From Extensimonas sp963708545 (GTDB lineage: Bacteria; Pseudomonadota; Gammaproteobacteria; Burkholderiales; Burkholderiaceae_C), in contig CAVPUD010000141.1 in NCBI GenBank assembly GCA_963708545.1, forward strand, positions 1-40,495: a DNA stretch of 40,495 bases, read 5' to 3'. Below, in pieces: positions 16,210-25,034 of the stretch. The notes under the pieces were generated by a model. It was given only the letters and a program-made list of their open reading frames with translations. It was not told where the DNA came from and ran no database searches. Both the position numbers and the translations under genes were made by a program. Each line of letters begins with the position of its first letter. Within the stretch, counting starts at the first letter, position 1.

Positions 16210-16224
16210 ATATGGGCCTATAAT
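16195..16224 (+). promoter_or_regulatory. Sigma-70 promoter of the tRNA-Ala/Glu/Asp cluster
   Basis: TTGAAA (16195-16200), an 18-bp spacer, then a perfect TATAAT (16219-16224), about 49 bp before tRNA-Ala. The -35 box lies inside the end of gltX. Confidence 0.7.
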
Positions 16225-16272
16225 GCAAGACTCTGATGATGACGACAAGCACACGATGCTTGCAGTTGCCAA

Positions 16273-16348
<76 letters not shown>

Positions 16349-16399
16349 AGTCAGAAACAGCTCGGCCGGGCTGTCAAAAGTTTTCGGTTCCTCAGGTTT

Positions 16400-16475
16400 G
16401 ACCCTATCGTCTAGAGGCCTAGGACATCACCCTTTCACGGTGAGTACCGGGGTTCGAATCCCCGTAGGGTCGCCA
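16400..16475 (+). tRNA. tRNA-Glu (anticodon TTC)
   Basis: 76 nt with encoded CCA. Acceptor GACCCTA/TAGGGTC; anticodon stem TCACC/GGTGA with loop CTTTCAC, anticodon TTC; T arm GGGGTTCGAATCCCC. Confidence 0.97.
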
Positions 16476-16530
16476 AGTTTGCAGCACCTGGCTCGTTTCA
16501 CAAGAAATGAAGCAAACGCTGTACCGACGC

Positions 16531-16607
16531 GGAGTGGTAGTTCAGTTGGTTAGAATACCGGCCTGTCACGCCGGGGGTCGCGGGTTCGAGTCCCGTCCAC
16601 TCCGCCA
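16531..16607 (+). tRNA. tRNA-Asp (anticodon GTC)
   Basis: 77 nt with encoded CCA. Acceptor GGAGTGG/CCACTCC; anticodon stem CCGGC/GCCGG with loop CTGTCAC, anticodon GTC; T arm GCGGGTTCGAGTCCCGT. Confidence 0.97.
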
Positions 16608-16613
16608 TAAATG

Positions 16614-16650
16614 AAAACCATTGCAAGTCTATGATTTGCAATGGTTTTTT
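16614..16650 (+). terminator. Rho-independent terminator of the tRNA cluster
   Basis: AAAACCATTGCAA (16614-16626) pairs with TTGCAATGGTTTT (from 16636) and is followed by a T run, 6 bp after tRNA-Asp. Confidence 0.85.
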
Positions 16651-16666
16651 CATTTTCTGATACGAG

Positions 16667-16920
16667 GTGCCTTCCGCTCACGACCTAGGCCGCATCAAGG
16701 CGCTGTCGTCGCCGCCGCCGACCTACACGCCCGAACGTGTCGCGCAAATCCGGATCAAGAAGGCGAAGATGAGCCAATCGGTCTTTGCAGGCTTCCTCAA
16801 TGTGACTACGGCGACGGTGCAAAAGTGGGAGTCCCCTGCGTCCGGAAAACATCCCGGCGGCGCCGCGGCTAAGCTGCTGCAGATCATCGAGAAAAAAGCA
16901 TTGATGCACTCGCAGTCTGA
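16667..16920 (+). pseudogene. Truncated, frameshifted XRE-family (HigA/NadS-like) DNA-binding protein
   Basis: The segment YTPERVAQIRIKKAKMSQSV followed by FAGFLNVTTATVQKWE is a clear helix-turn-helix of the antitoxin/YiaG-like XRE type. In-frame there is a stop three codons before the GTG at 16667, so the amino part usual in this family is missing. Near 16891-16898 (GAGAAAAAAGC) one base seems lost. Reading on in the shifted frame gives I-D-A-L-A-V then TGA at 16918-16920, a natural ending after IIEKK; the unshifted frame runs on to 16972 with unrelated residues. No toxin partner is present. A sequencing error in the A run is an alternative for the frameshift only. Confidence 0.6.
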
Positions 16921-17047
16921 ACCATGGCCCTTGTCGGCGTTCGATGCGTCCGTGCTTTATCCCTGTTCATGAGGCCGCCTTTGGGCGGCTTCGTCATTTC
17001 GCAAGTATCGTGAAGTTGATGTTTGGCGTCGGACCGCTATAGGCTGA

Positions 17048-17311
17048 ATGGAGTCACTCGCGGGTGGTGGTCGGAGTGGCTGCGGCGACTATTGCCGGAC
17101 ACTTAACCGGGAGGTGATAGCTTTGCTGAGCGCAGGTAATCCGGCCAGCGTCATCGCCCAGATCAGGGGCGTTCCGAGCGTCCGTGATCTATGGTCGCTG
17201 GAGCATGCGCTCGGGGCGGCGACGCTGACCGGCCGCTGGAAGAATGTTGATCTCGCGGTCGCTGACCCCATCCGGTATTTGCCCGCTCCGCGACTGTATC
17301 GTTCCCCCTGA
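17048..17311 (+). CDS. Hypothetical protein, possibly a gene remnant
   Basis: 87 codons, no family recognised. The second half (VIAQIRGVPSVRDLWSLEHA followed by LGAATLTGRWKNVDLAVADP) has GC-rich third codon positions and looks protein-like. The first 20 residues (Gly/Ser/Cys) do not, and no ribosome site precedes the ATG. It may be the carboxyl end of a decayed gene. The flanks (16921-17047 and 17312-17384) contain only a small GAGGCCGCC/GGGCGGCTTC hairpin near 16971-16990. Confidence 0.3.
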   Translation: MESLAGGGRSGCGDYCRTLNREVIALLSAGNPASVIAQIRGVPSVRDLWSLEHALGAATLTGRWKNVDLAVADPIRYLPAPRLYRSP

Positions 17312-17384
17312 CGCGGACGGCGGGTTCGTCCGCCTCCCGGAGCGCGGCCCGCACCGATAAAGTCAGACCGCGAGCATTTCTTGG

Positions 17385-17666
17385 CTAGAAGCGCTCGCCC
17401 GCTGGCAGATAGCGCCATTGTCCCGGAGGCAGGCCCGCCATGGCGATGCGACCGATGCGGATGCGTCGCAGCATGCAGAGTTCGAGGCCGACCTGGGTAC
17501 ACATCCACGCAATCCATTCTGGCCCAATGCCTTTCACGGCGAAGCGCAGGCGCGTCTCGCTCTGCCAACTCACGCGCGCCGGCGGCAGCGGCCGCCCGTC
17601 CCGCAGCAGGCCTTGGCCGAGGCGCGCTAGACCGTCGGCGGCCATCGTGCCTTTCACTTCGGCGAT
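17385..17666 (-). pseudogene. RluF-type 23S rRNA pseudouridine synthase, 3' fragment
   Basis: The carboxyl part of an RsuA/RluF-family pseudouridine synthase: VKGTMAADGLARLGQGLLRD, RPLPPARVSWQSETRLRF, WMCTQVGLELCMLRRIRIGR and GQWRYLPAGERF. It is separated from its amino part (19144-19621) by a 1477-bp IS66-family element. Removing the element and one TSD copy restores the frame exactly: ...EQELIAE joins VKGTMAADG. The gene is therefore inactivated recently and cleanly. Confidence 0.88.
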
Positions 17667-19143
17667 GTAACTACTCAGGCCCCCACCCCCCAAGGCTGCG
17701 GCACAGTCCCCCGAAAGGCCTCGGTGAGGGCATCCAAGAGATGGGCCCCTTGCTTGTGCATAGTGGCCAGGTAAGAGCGGATCACACAAAAAATCTTCGC
17801 GCCCTCCAGCGTGCGAAAGCCGCCCGAGATCTTTTGCTTCACCTTGGGCATGCGCACCGCCTGCTCGGCGATGTTGTTCGTGAAGGGCACACCGGGGTCG
17901 GTGGCAAAGCGCCAGACATCGTCGGCATACTGGCGCAGCCGTGCGATCAGGTTGGCCGCTTTGCTCTGCTTGATGCGCCCGCGCTTGCCCGTGGCGCTCG
18001 CGCGTGGGTTTTCGCGTTCGCCCTGGCTCAGAATCTCATCGTAGACATAGCGCAGATGCCCCAGCTGCACGGTGGGCAGCGGCGCCCCGCTTTGTGTCGT
18101 GCGCTGCTTCGCATGCGTGAGCAACTCGATCATGTCCAGCGCCCAGGCCTGGTTTTGCTGCTCGTGCACGTAGGTCAGCTCGCGCAAGTGGTGCGCGTTG
18201 CACAGCCCGTGCGTGCACGGCAGGGCCCGGTAGGGCGCCCAGCCGTCGTGGATCAAGGTGCCTTTGAAGGCGGGCAGGCTTTGGAACTCCTCGAACGCCT
18301 GGCTGCCGCGCTTGGGATGGCACCCTACCCAGGTCAGTGTCGGTGTGGCCTGCACATGCATCCAGTGCAGGCGCTTGTCTGCACGCAGACCCGTTTCATC
18401 GGCGTGCACGATGGGGGCATGCTGCAGCGCCTGGGCGATGGCATCTACCGTGGGCTCCAAGCGCTCTTTGGCCTGGGCACAGGCTTTGAGCACGACGGCT
18501 TCGCTGACTTGCAAGCCGAAGAAGTCGCTCATGAGCTGTGCCGTGCGGGCTACGGGCACCATGTGGTGCTGGTTCAGGTGCACCATGGCTGCCAGCGCCT
18601 GGGGGCCGCATTGCACGGCGGCGCTGACTTGCGCTGGGAATTGCCCGCGGTGCACTTGCCCGCAGCGACAGCGCGCTTGCATGACGCGATGTTCGGTGAC
18701 TTTGAAGCGCAGCGTGGGCAGGTCAAAGACTTGGCGCACTTCGGCGACGTTCGAGCACTCCAGGGTGCTGTGGCATGCCGGGCACTGGCGCGGTGCTTGG
18801 TGCGTGATGACTTCGTCGGCTTGGGCGGCTTGCCGCAGGGTGTTGCCGCTATGGCCTTTTTGTCCGCCCGAGGGGCGCTGGGTGGGTTTGCGCAGGGATT
18901 TGGGGGCGGGTTTGTTCAGTCCGTCGCTGGAGGGTGGGCGGCTGGAGTTGGTGCTGTTGAGTCCGAGCTTGCCTTGCAGCTCTTCGATGCGTTTTTGCTG
19001 GGATTGCACTTGGGTTGCAAGCGTTTGCAGCTGAGCGAAGAGCCTCCCGATGAGCTCGTCTTTTTGCGCATGGCTTAGTTGGCTGAGATCGGGGAGGCTT
19101 TGCATTGGGGGGATTGTGACTTATGGGGGAGCTGAGTAGTTAC
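17667..19143. mobile_element. IS66-family insertion sequence (transposase-only type)
   Basis: 1477 bp. Terminal inverted repeats start GTAACTACTCAG at both ends (17667-17678 and complement 19132-19143). The 8-bp target duplication TCGGCGAT lies at 17659-17666 and 19144-19151, the size expected for IS66. It carries one large transposase gene and no tnpA/tnpB accessory genes, like the ISBst12 group. Confidence 0.93.
17675..19105 (-). CDS. IS66-family transposase (TnpC-like)
   Basis: 476 residues, apparently intact. The amino end is a coiled-coil region (LIGRLFAQLQTLATQVQSQQ KRIEELQGKLG), then the Asn/Ser/Pro-rich LNSTNSSRPPSSDG motif that marks the family, then a zinc-finger-like CPACHSTLECS and CRCG. 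The DDE core shows HADETGLR, LIHDGWAPYR with GLCNAHHLREL, and PFTNNIAEQAVRMPKVKQK, with SGGFRT near the end. Its stop codon lies 8 bp inside the left end. It should catalyse movement of the 17667-19143 element. Confidence 0.93.
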   Translation of the reverse strand: MQSLPDLSQLSHAQKDELIGRLFAQLQTLATQVQSQQKRIEELQGKLGLNSTNSSRPPSSDGLNKPAPKSLRKPTQRPSGGQKGHSGNTLRQAAQADEVITHQAPRQCPACHSTLECSNVAEVRQVFDLPTLRFKVTEHRVMQARCRCGQVHRGQFPAQVSAAVQCGPQALAAMVHLNQHHMVPVARTAQLMSDFFGLQVSEAVVLKACAQAKERLEPTVDAIAQALQHAPIVHADETGLRADKRLHWMHVQATPTLTWVGCHPKRGSQAFEEFQSLPAFKGTLIHDGWAPYRALPCTHGLCNAHHLRELTYVHEQQNQAWALDMIELLTHAKQRTTQSGAPLPTVQLGHLRYVYDEILSQGERENPRASATGKRGRIKQSKAANLIARLRQYADDVWRFATDPGVPFTNNIAEQAVRMPKVKQKISGGFRTLEGAKIFCVIRSYLATMHKQGAHLLDALTEAFRGTVPQPWGVGA

Positions 19144-19610
19144 TCGGCGATGAGTTCCTGCTCGACGAACGCCGCGTCTTCGGTAAGCTTGCGCACCACG
19201 CGCAAGTCTTGACTGAAGACGCACAGGCCGCTCGCCTGCGTCGGCAGCGGGAACAGGGCCTTGAGCCCGATCCGATGGGCCTTGCTGCGGCGGACGCCCG
19301 TGGTGTCCCCGCGCCAGTGCGCAGCTTCTTCCAGCAGGTCCAACGCCGCGCCAGCTTCCATGCCCGCAGGCTTGTGCAGCAGGAAGGTAGCAGACACGAC
19401 GGGCTGCAGGCGCGCTTGCGGATCGATGTCGACCTGCTGGCCAGCGCTGACGCGCACCTGCGGCGCTTCGACACACTGCCCGTCCACGCGCACCCAGCCT
19501 TCGGCGATGTACTGCTCCGCCTCGCGGCGTGAACACGGAACCCGGGCGGCGACGACCTTAGACAGACGCTGTGCGCCTCCAGGTGCGGGGGGGGGGGGAG
19601 CGCGCCTATG

Positions 19611-19621
<11 letters not shown>
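19144..19621 (-). pseudogene. RluF-type 23S rRNA pseudouridine synthase, 5' fragment
   Basis: Contains the S4-like RNA-binding start (QRLSKVVAARVPCSRREAEQ, YIAEGWVRVDGQCVEAP) and the beginning of the catalytic domain (FLLHKPAGMEAG, VFSQDLRVVRKLTEDAAFVE). It ends at the IS66 element with ELIAE. The natural start ATGATGACTAG (19621) overlaps the dbpA stop. Between start and domain is a run of 12 C (19587-19598 as G on the plus strand); with 12 C the start is out of frame with the domain, while 10 or 13 C would fuse them. So the gene is broken twice, unless the C count is a sequencing artefact. Confidence 0.85.
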
Positions 19622-21014
<1,393 letters not shown>

Positions 21015-21143
21015 GCATGCATGTTACGCAGGAAGCCGGCTGGCCGGCATCGAGCCTCCACGCGAAGGGAAATAAAAGGAGGCCTTACGAGGATTGAGGC
21101 GGCTACTGGTCGGCGATCTCGTGGGCTTCACCCTTACGTACTA

Positions 21144-21431
21144 TCAGTAGCGACGTTGACCGCCACCGTAGCCCGCGCCGGATTCTTTCGGCCGCGACAG
21201 GTTGACGACGATAGATCGTCCGCCTACAGACATGCCGTGAAGCCCGGTAATTGCTGCCTGGGCCTCATCAGCAGTGGTCATTTCAACAAAGCCAAAACCT
21301 TTGGATCGACCGGTATCGCGGTCAATCATCACCTTTGCGGATGTAACACTTCCATACGCGGAAAAGTTTTGATTCAACGAGTGATCGTCAACGGAATAAG
21401 GCAAGTTGCCGACGTAAATTTTGTTACTCAT
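21144..21431 (-). CDS. RRM-type RNA-binding protein
   Basis: 95 residues. One RNA recognition motif fills almost the whole protein: RNP2 is IYVGNL near residue 5 and RNP1 is KGFGFVEM near residue 44, with a short Gly/Tyr/Arg tail (GAGYGGGQRRY). Such small RRM proteins are often cold-induced in bacteria. It lies between csp (124 bp upstream) and dbpA (130 bp downstream), all on the minus strand, suggesting a shared role in RNA handling at low temperature; that role is inference. A weak GTGGC...GCCAC hairpin occurs in the csp-side gap. Confidence 0.92.
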   Translation of the reverse strand: MSNKIYVGNLPYSVDDHSLNQNFSAYGSVTSAKVMIDRDTGRSKGFGFVEMTTADEAQAAITGLHGMSVGGRSIVVNLSRPKESGAGYGGGQRRY

Positions 21432-21554
21432 TTGGAGTCTTTCGGAGAGAGTGCGTGGCAGTTTTAAGAAGCCACGAAAATCGGCGGATGTTCTTGCATC
21501 GCGCCTGAGGATGACTCAACCAGTGATGGTCGGCACGACAGGATCGAGGTTGGT

Positions 21555-21767
21555 TTAGGCCACGCTGCAGATGTTCGACGCTTGCGCGCCTTTGGGACCC
21601 TGGGTCACCTGAAATTCCACTTTTTGGTTTTCAGTCAGGGTCTTGAAGCCGCTGCCCTGGATTTCCCTGAAGTGGGCAAACAGGTCCTTGCCTCCATCGT
21701 CAGGGGCGATGAAGCCAAAACCTTTGCTTTCATTGAACCATTTCACGGTTCCGGTTTGAGTTGTCAT
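21555..21767 (-). CDS. CspA-family cold-shock protein
   Basis: 70 residues. Single OB-fold cold-shock domain: TGTVKWFNESKGFGFIAPDD (RNP1 KGFGFI), KDLFAHFREI (RNP2-like; the usual FVHFS is changed to FAHFR), then FKTLTENQKVEFQVTQGPKG and ASNI. The start at 21767 has AAAGGAATT upstream; an in-frame ATG at 21800 would add 11 residues unlike the family. Only about 65 bp separate the start from the left end of an IS200-like element, so any long cold-shock leader has been cut or replaced. Confidence 0.93.
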   Translation of the reverse strand: MTTQTGTVKWFNESKGFGFIAPDDGGKDLFAHFREIQGSGFKTLTENQKVEFQVTQGPKGAQASNICSVA

Positions 21768-21952
21768 GTTGAATTCCTTTCGGTTTTGAAGACGCGACAT
21801 TGCGTCAAAAAAATGGGTGAATAAAGTGGGTAATCCCCCGGCTATGCCGGGGAGACAGTAGCAGTTTGACGTATGCGTAGGTATCCCCCCGCGTCAGAAT
21901 AGTTGTCGCCTCCATAGACCCAAAACCCCGGGGGCGGCGATGAAGGAAAGAA

Positions 21953-22426
21953 GTGGCTCGATACGGACAAGTATTCAAAGACAAAGCGGTGGCGCGGTTG
22001 TTGCCGCCGGAGAGCGCGGCGGTGGAAGTCGTGGCGCGTGAGATTGGAATTGGCGTGAGCACTCTGCAGCGCTGGCGCGAGGATGTGCAGTCCAGGCCCG
22101 CCCGAGGTCGGGCCTGGACTGCATGCGCCCGATTGGAGGCCGTGATCACCACCGCGGCGCTGGACGAAGCCGGCAAGAATGCCTGGTGCCGCCAGCACGG
22201 TGTGTACCCAGCCGAGCTGGACAAATGGCGCGCCAGTGCGACCGCTGCACTGGCCGAACCCGAGGAGGCCCGTGCCAGCCCGCAGGCCACGCGCGCCGCC
22301 AGCAAGCGCATCAAGGAACTCGAACGCGATCTGCTGCGCAAGGAGCGCGCCCTGGCCGAGACCGCAGCCTTGCTGGTGTTGTCAAAAAAAGTCGAGGCGA
22401 TCTTCCACAAGGGCGAGGACGAATGA
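21953..22426 (+). CDS. IS3-family transposase OrfA
   Basis: 157 residues from a GTG preceded by GGAAAG. The amino part has the helix-turn-helix (YGQVFKDKAVARLLPP, VVAREIGIGVSTLQRWREDV), followed by a second one (ACARLEAVITTAALDE, GVYPAELDKWR) and a carboxyl leucine-zipper-like helix (RIKELERDLLRKERALAE TAALLVLSKKVEAIF). Its stop overlaps the orfB start as ATGA, so orfB is probably made by translational coupling and not by the frameshift common in IS3. A 14-bp perfect hairpin lies inside it (22087-22122). Confidence 0.9.
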   Translation: MARYGQVFKDKAVARLLPPESAAVEVVAREIGIGVSTLQRWREDVQSRPARGRAWTACARLEAVITTAALDEAGKNAWCRQHGVYPAELDKWRASATAALAEPEEARASPQATRAASKRIKELERDLLRKERALAETAALLVLSKKVEAIFHKGEDE

Positions 22427-23514
22427 TCGGCCTCGAAGATCGCCAGACGCTGGCCCGAGACATTGAGATTGCCCACAGCGCGGGCGCGCGGCTGCGCCTG
22501 GCCTGCGAGGTCGCTGGCATCGATGAGCGCACCCTGCAGCGCTGGAAGGCCCGCCAAGGCCTCACGGCTGGCGATGGCAGGCCGCAGGCAAGCCGCCAGC
22601 CACCTAGCCATGCCCTGAGCGAGGCCGAGCGTGCACAGCTGCTTGCCGTGGCCAACGAGCCGCGCTTTTGCACAGTGCCGCCAGCACGCATCGTGCCCAT
22701 GCTGGCCGATGAAGGCATCTACCTGGCCAGCGAGTCCAGCTTTGCCCGGGTGCTGCGCAATGCGGGGCAAAACGCCCACCGCGGGCGCGCCAAGGCGCCT
22801 ACGGCCGGGCGTGCCCCCACCACGCACATCGCCACCGCGCCGCGCCAGGTGTGGTGCTGGGACATGACCTACCTGCCGGCCGCTGTGCTGGGGCGCTGGT
22901 TTCACCTGTACCTGATCCTGGACTTGTACAGCCGCAAGATCGTGGGCTGGGAAGTCCACGCCACCGATGACTCGCAGCATGCAGCCCACCTGGTGCGCCG
23001 CACGGCGCTGGCCGAGGGCATTGCCGCACTGGCGGCCAAGCCGGTACTGCATGGCGACAATGGTTCCACGCTCAAGGCCACCACGGTGCTGGCGATGCTC
23101 GATTGGCTGGGGGTCAAGCCCTCGTATTCGCGCCCGCGCGTGAGCGACGACAACGCCTATGCCGAGTCGCTGTTTCGCACCGCCAAGTACCGTCCGGAGT
23201 TCCCGACCAAGGGTTTTGCCGACCTGGATGCCGCGCGCGCCTGGGCGGCTGGCTTCGTGCATTGGTACAACCATGAGCATCGGCACAGCGGCATCCGTTA
23301 CGTCAGCCCCGCGCAGCGCCATGCGGGCGAGGATCGCGCGATCCTGGCAGCGCGGCATGAACTGTATGTTCGTGCTCGCCAGGCCAATCCGGCTCGCTGG
23401 TCGGGCAAGACACGCAACTGGTCGCCCATCGGCCCAGTCACCCTCAACCCCGAACGCGACTCGGTCATCCAGACGCATTCGCGCGACTCCGATAGACAGC
23501 CCTCGGCTGCATGA
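22423..23514 (+). CDS. IS3-family transposase OrfB (DDE catalytic subunit)
   Basis: 363 residues. The rve-type integrase core has the DDE residues at WCWDMTYL, LHGDNGS and AYAESLFRTAKYRPEFP, followed by WYNHEHRHSGIRYVSPAQRH typical of IS3-group enzymes. The first 100 residues form the HTH_21-like region (ERTLQRWKARQG, ARIVPMLADEGIYLASESSF). It starts at 22423 in an ATGA overlap with orfA. Apparently intact. Confidence 0.92.
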   Translation: MIGLEDRQTLARDIEIAHSAGARLRLACEVAGIDERTLQRWKARQGLTAGDGRPQASRQPPSHALSEAERAQLLAVANEPRFCTVPPARIVPMLADEGIYLASESSFARVLRNAGQNAHRGRAKAPTAGRAPTTHIATAPRQVWCWDMTYLPAAVLGRWFHLYLILDLYSRKIVGWEVHATDDSQHAAHLVRRTALAEGIAALAAKPVLHGDNGSTLKATTVLAMLDWLGVKPSYSRPRVSDDNAYAESLFRTAKYRPEFPTKGFADLDAARAWAAGFVHWYNHEHRHSGIRYVSPAQRHAGEDRAILAARHELYVRARQANPARWSGKTRNWSPIGPVTLNPERDSVIQTHSRDSDRQPSAA

Positions 23515-23608
23515 ATTAGGCGACAACTATCTTGACACGCGCCGGTATGGATGTCCATCGCAGAAACACCCAATCGTGAGCCGCCAAGCAAACGAAAGGA
23601 GAAACTGG

Positions 23609-24040
23609 ATGGACAAGATAGGAAGCCTAAACCACACGAAATGGGACTGCAAGTACCACGTCGTGTTCATACCGAAGGGTCGAAGAAAGGTGTTGTACGG
23701 TCAGCTGCGGATGCACCTGGGCGAGGTGTTTCGAGGGTTGGCGCAGCACAAGGAGAGTCGGATTGAAGAGGGCCATCTGATGGCCGATCATGTGCACATG
23801 ATGATTTCTATACCGCCGAAGTATGCGGTGTCGAACGTGGTGGGGTACATCAAAGGGAAGAGTGCGATTCACCTTGCACGGGTGTATTCGGAGCGAAAGC
23901 GGAATTTTGCGGGGCAAAGTTTCTGGGCGCGAGGGTACTTTGTCTCGACCGTAGGGCGTGACGAAGAGGTGATTCGCAACTACATACGGGAGCAAGAGAA
24001 GGAAGACGAGCGATTGGATCAACTCGGACTGTGGAGATGA
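23609..24040 (+). CDS. tnpA: IS200-like transposase TnpA (Y1 HUH)
   Basis: 143 residues. Single-strand HUH transposase: His61 and His63 of ADHVHMMI form the metal site and Tyr125 (IRNYIREQE) is the expected nucleophile. The amino end KWDCKYHVVFIPKGRRKVLY and the FWARGYFVSTVGRDEE segment are family hallmarks. AAAGGAGA lies before the ATG at 23609. The gene itself is intact, but its left end has been pushed 1.6 kb away by the IS3 insertion, so the element may no longer move as a unit. Confidence 0.93.
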   Translation: MDKIGSLNHTKWDCKYHVVFIPKGRRKVLYGQLRMHLGEVFRGLAQHKESRIEEGHLMADHVHMMISIPPKYAVSNVVGYIKGKSAIHLARVYSERKRNFAGQSFWARGYFVSTVGRDEEVIRNYIREQEKEDERLDQLGLWR

Positions 24041-24185
24041 GCCGCCACCGAATCGGTGACACCAAGAGTTGGGGCCGCGTAAGCGACCCCGCATAGCCGC
24101 TTTGAGCGGCTCACAATTTGAAAGCCCCCGGCTTTGCCGGGGGATGGTTACTGAAAAGTACTGTAAGCGCCGCGTCTGATGTGGG

Positions 24186-24539
24186 TCAGGCGGGTGTTGC
24201 CAAACCGATGGACTCGTAGTTGCCCATGGCTCGTGCATAGATCAGCGCTTCTTCAATCCTGGTGAACGCGGGAACATAGATGTTGACACGGTCGTGGGTA
24301 GAGGAGCCCTGCCCTCGCTCGATGGACAGTCCGGCTTTGTGGCGGCCATCTTCTGCGAGGCGGCTGAAGGGGGTGAATAGCAGCTTTCCGATGCGGAAAG
24401 ACTCTTGTGTTATGGAAGACATGTATGCCAACTTTCTCGAGTCGTGCGCAACGCACCTGCCGTCGTGCCCATGGATGGACGACGACTGCGGCAGTACGAC
24501 GTACGACCTGTTGAGCTTGCCAGAGGGGAGAGTGACCAC
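24186..24539 (-). CDS. Hypothetical protein
   Basis: 117 codons from a GTG at 24539; family not recognised. The carboxyl part (RHKAGLSIERGQGSSTHDRV followed by NIYVPAFTRIEEALIYARAM) looks protein-like, with an amphipathic helix at the end. The same frame stays open about 70 nt upstream without an ATG, up to a TAG inside the palindrome at 24607-24660, so the true start may be lost. It lies between the IS200-like element and the broken integrase, in a stretch with lower GC than the backbone, consistent with transferred DNA. Confidence 0.4.
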   Translation of the reverse strand: MVTLPSGKLNRSYVVLPQSSSIHGHDGRCVAHDSRKLAYMSSITQESFRIGKLLFTPFSRLAEDGRHKAGLSIERGQGSSTHDRVNIYVPAFTRIEEALIYARAMGNYESIGLATPA

Positions 24540-24606
24540 CAGATCAACCCATGCGATATGACGGGTCGGTGGCTGAAAAGAGGACAGCTTGGTTGGTGCC
24601 GTGAGC

Positions 24607-24660
24607 TAGAGTCAAACTGTTTACGGCCAGCAAGCAGAAACTGTAAACGCTTTGACTCTA
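24607..24660. repeat. Long inverted repeat in AT-richer intergenic DNA
   Basis: TAGAGTCAAA and GTTTAC (24607-24624) pair with GTAAAC and TTTGACTCTA (24643-24660), giving a 16-of-18 stem around an 18-nt loop. The remaining stretch 24540-24841 shows no convincing gene, only a 31-codon reading frame at 24678-24773 without a ribosome site. Confidence 0.6.
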
Positions 24661-24841
24661 ACATAAAATTTCAAAACATGAAAAGATTTTTGTGCCTCGG
24701 GTGCTCGCGTCACGTTTTCGGCAAGATGTTGCCTCAATCTGGCATGACCCCAAAATGTCAGCTACTCAGATGAAATCGACCGTCGGGTCGGAGAGCACGC
24801 GGGCACACAGATGACCGCTGCGAGGGAGAAACTGTGGCGCG

Positions 24842-25034
24842 TCAGAACGGCAACGACCGATGGCAATCGCTGCGATTTCCCTTTTGTATCGTGCTCTCGC
24901 TCAGTCCGTCCTTGAGCATCTGGGCGCGAAACGCCAGGATGTCGGCCGGCGAGATGCGGCTGCACTTCATCTGCGCCAAGCGGTGCTTGAACGCGAACGC
25001 CCCATCGCGCGCGCCCCGTCGCTTGCGTATATAG
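24842..25034 (-). pseudogene. Phage-type tyrosine integrase, 3' fragment
   Basis: Continuation of the integrase whose 5' part is at 26379-26771. After removal of the IS5 element the join reads RPEFEAY-IRKRRGARDG in one frame. Seen here: core-binding domain residues FKHRLAQMKCSRISPADILA and MLKDGLSESTIQK. Near 24879-24881 an extra G (AAAAGGGAAATC on the minus strand) shifts the frame; without it the text would go on as Q-K-E-I-A-A-I, normal for such integrases. The catalytic domain with the R-H-R-Y residues is absent, so the gene was already dead or deleted before or beside the IS insertion. Confidence 0.75.

Larger units (their letters stand above)
21894..23537 (+). mobile_element. IS3-family insertion sequence nested in an IS200-like element
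   Basis: About 1644 bp. Inner terminal repeat ATAGTTGTCGCCT (21899-21911) and AGGCGACAACTAT (23518-23530), with less perfect outermost bases (TCAGA versus TGTCAAG). The 4-bp direct repeat CGCG flanks it (21890-21893 and 23538-23541). It holds orfA and orfB. Confidence 0.85.
21831..24150 (+). mobile_element. IS200/IS605-family element, split by an IS3-family insertion (outer limits approximate)
   Basis: A left-end hairpin CCCCCGGC-TAT-GCCGGGG (21835-21852) and a right-end hairpin CCCCCGGC-TTT-GCCGGGGG (24125-24143) match each other, as expected for subterminal palindromes of IS200-like elements. A second hairpin AGCCGCT/AGCGGCT (24095-24111) precedes the right end. tnpA (23609-24040) is near the right end. 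The gap between left end and tnpA is occupied by the IS3-family element 21894-23537, flanked by CGCG on both sides. Confidence 0.75.

Noticed and set aside
17381..19078. 565-codon plus-strand frame across the IS66 element
   Set aside because: It lies opposite the intact IS66 transposase and crosses the element boundary and target duplication, which no real gene would do.
24678..24773. 31-codon frame with CxxC-like cysteines
   Set aside because: No ribosome site, no known family, and it runs into the palindrome-rich non-coding stretch; too weak to annotate.
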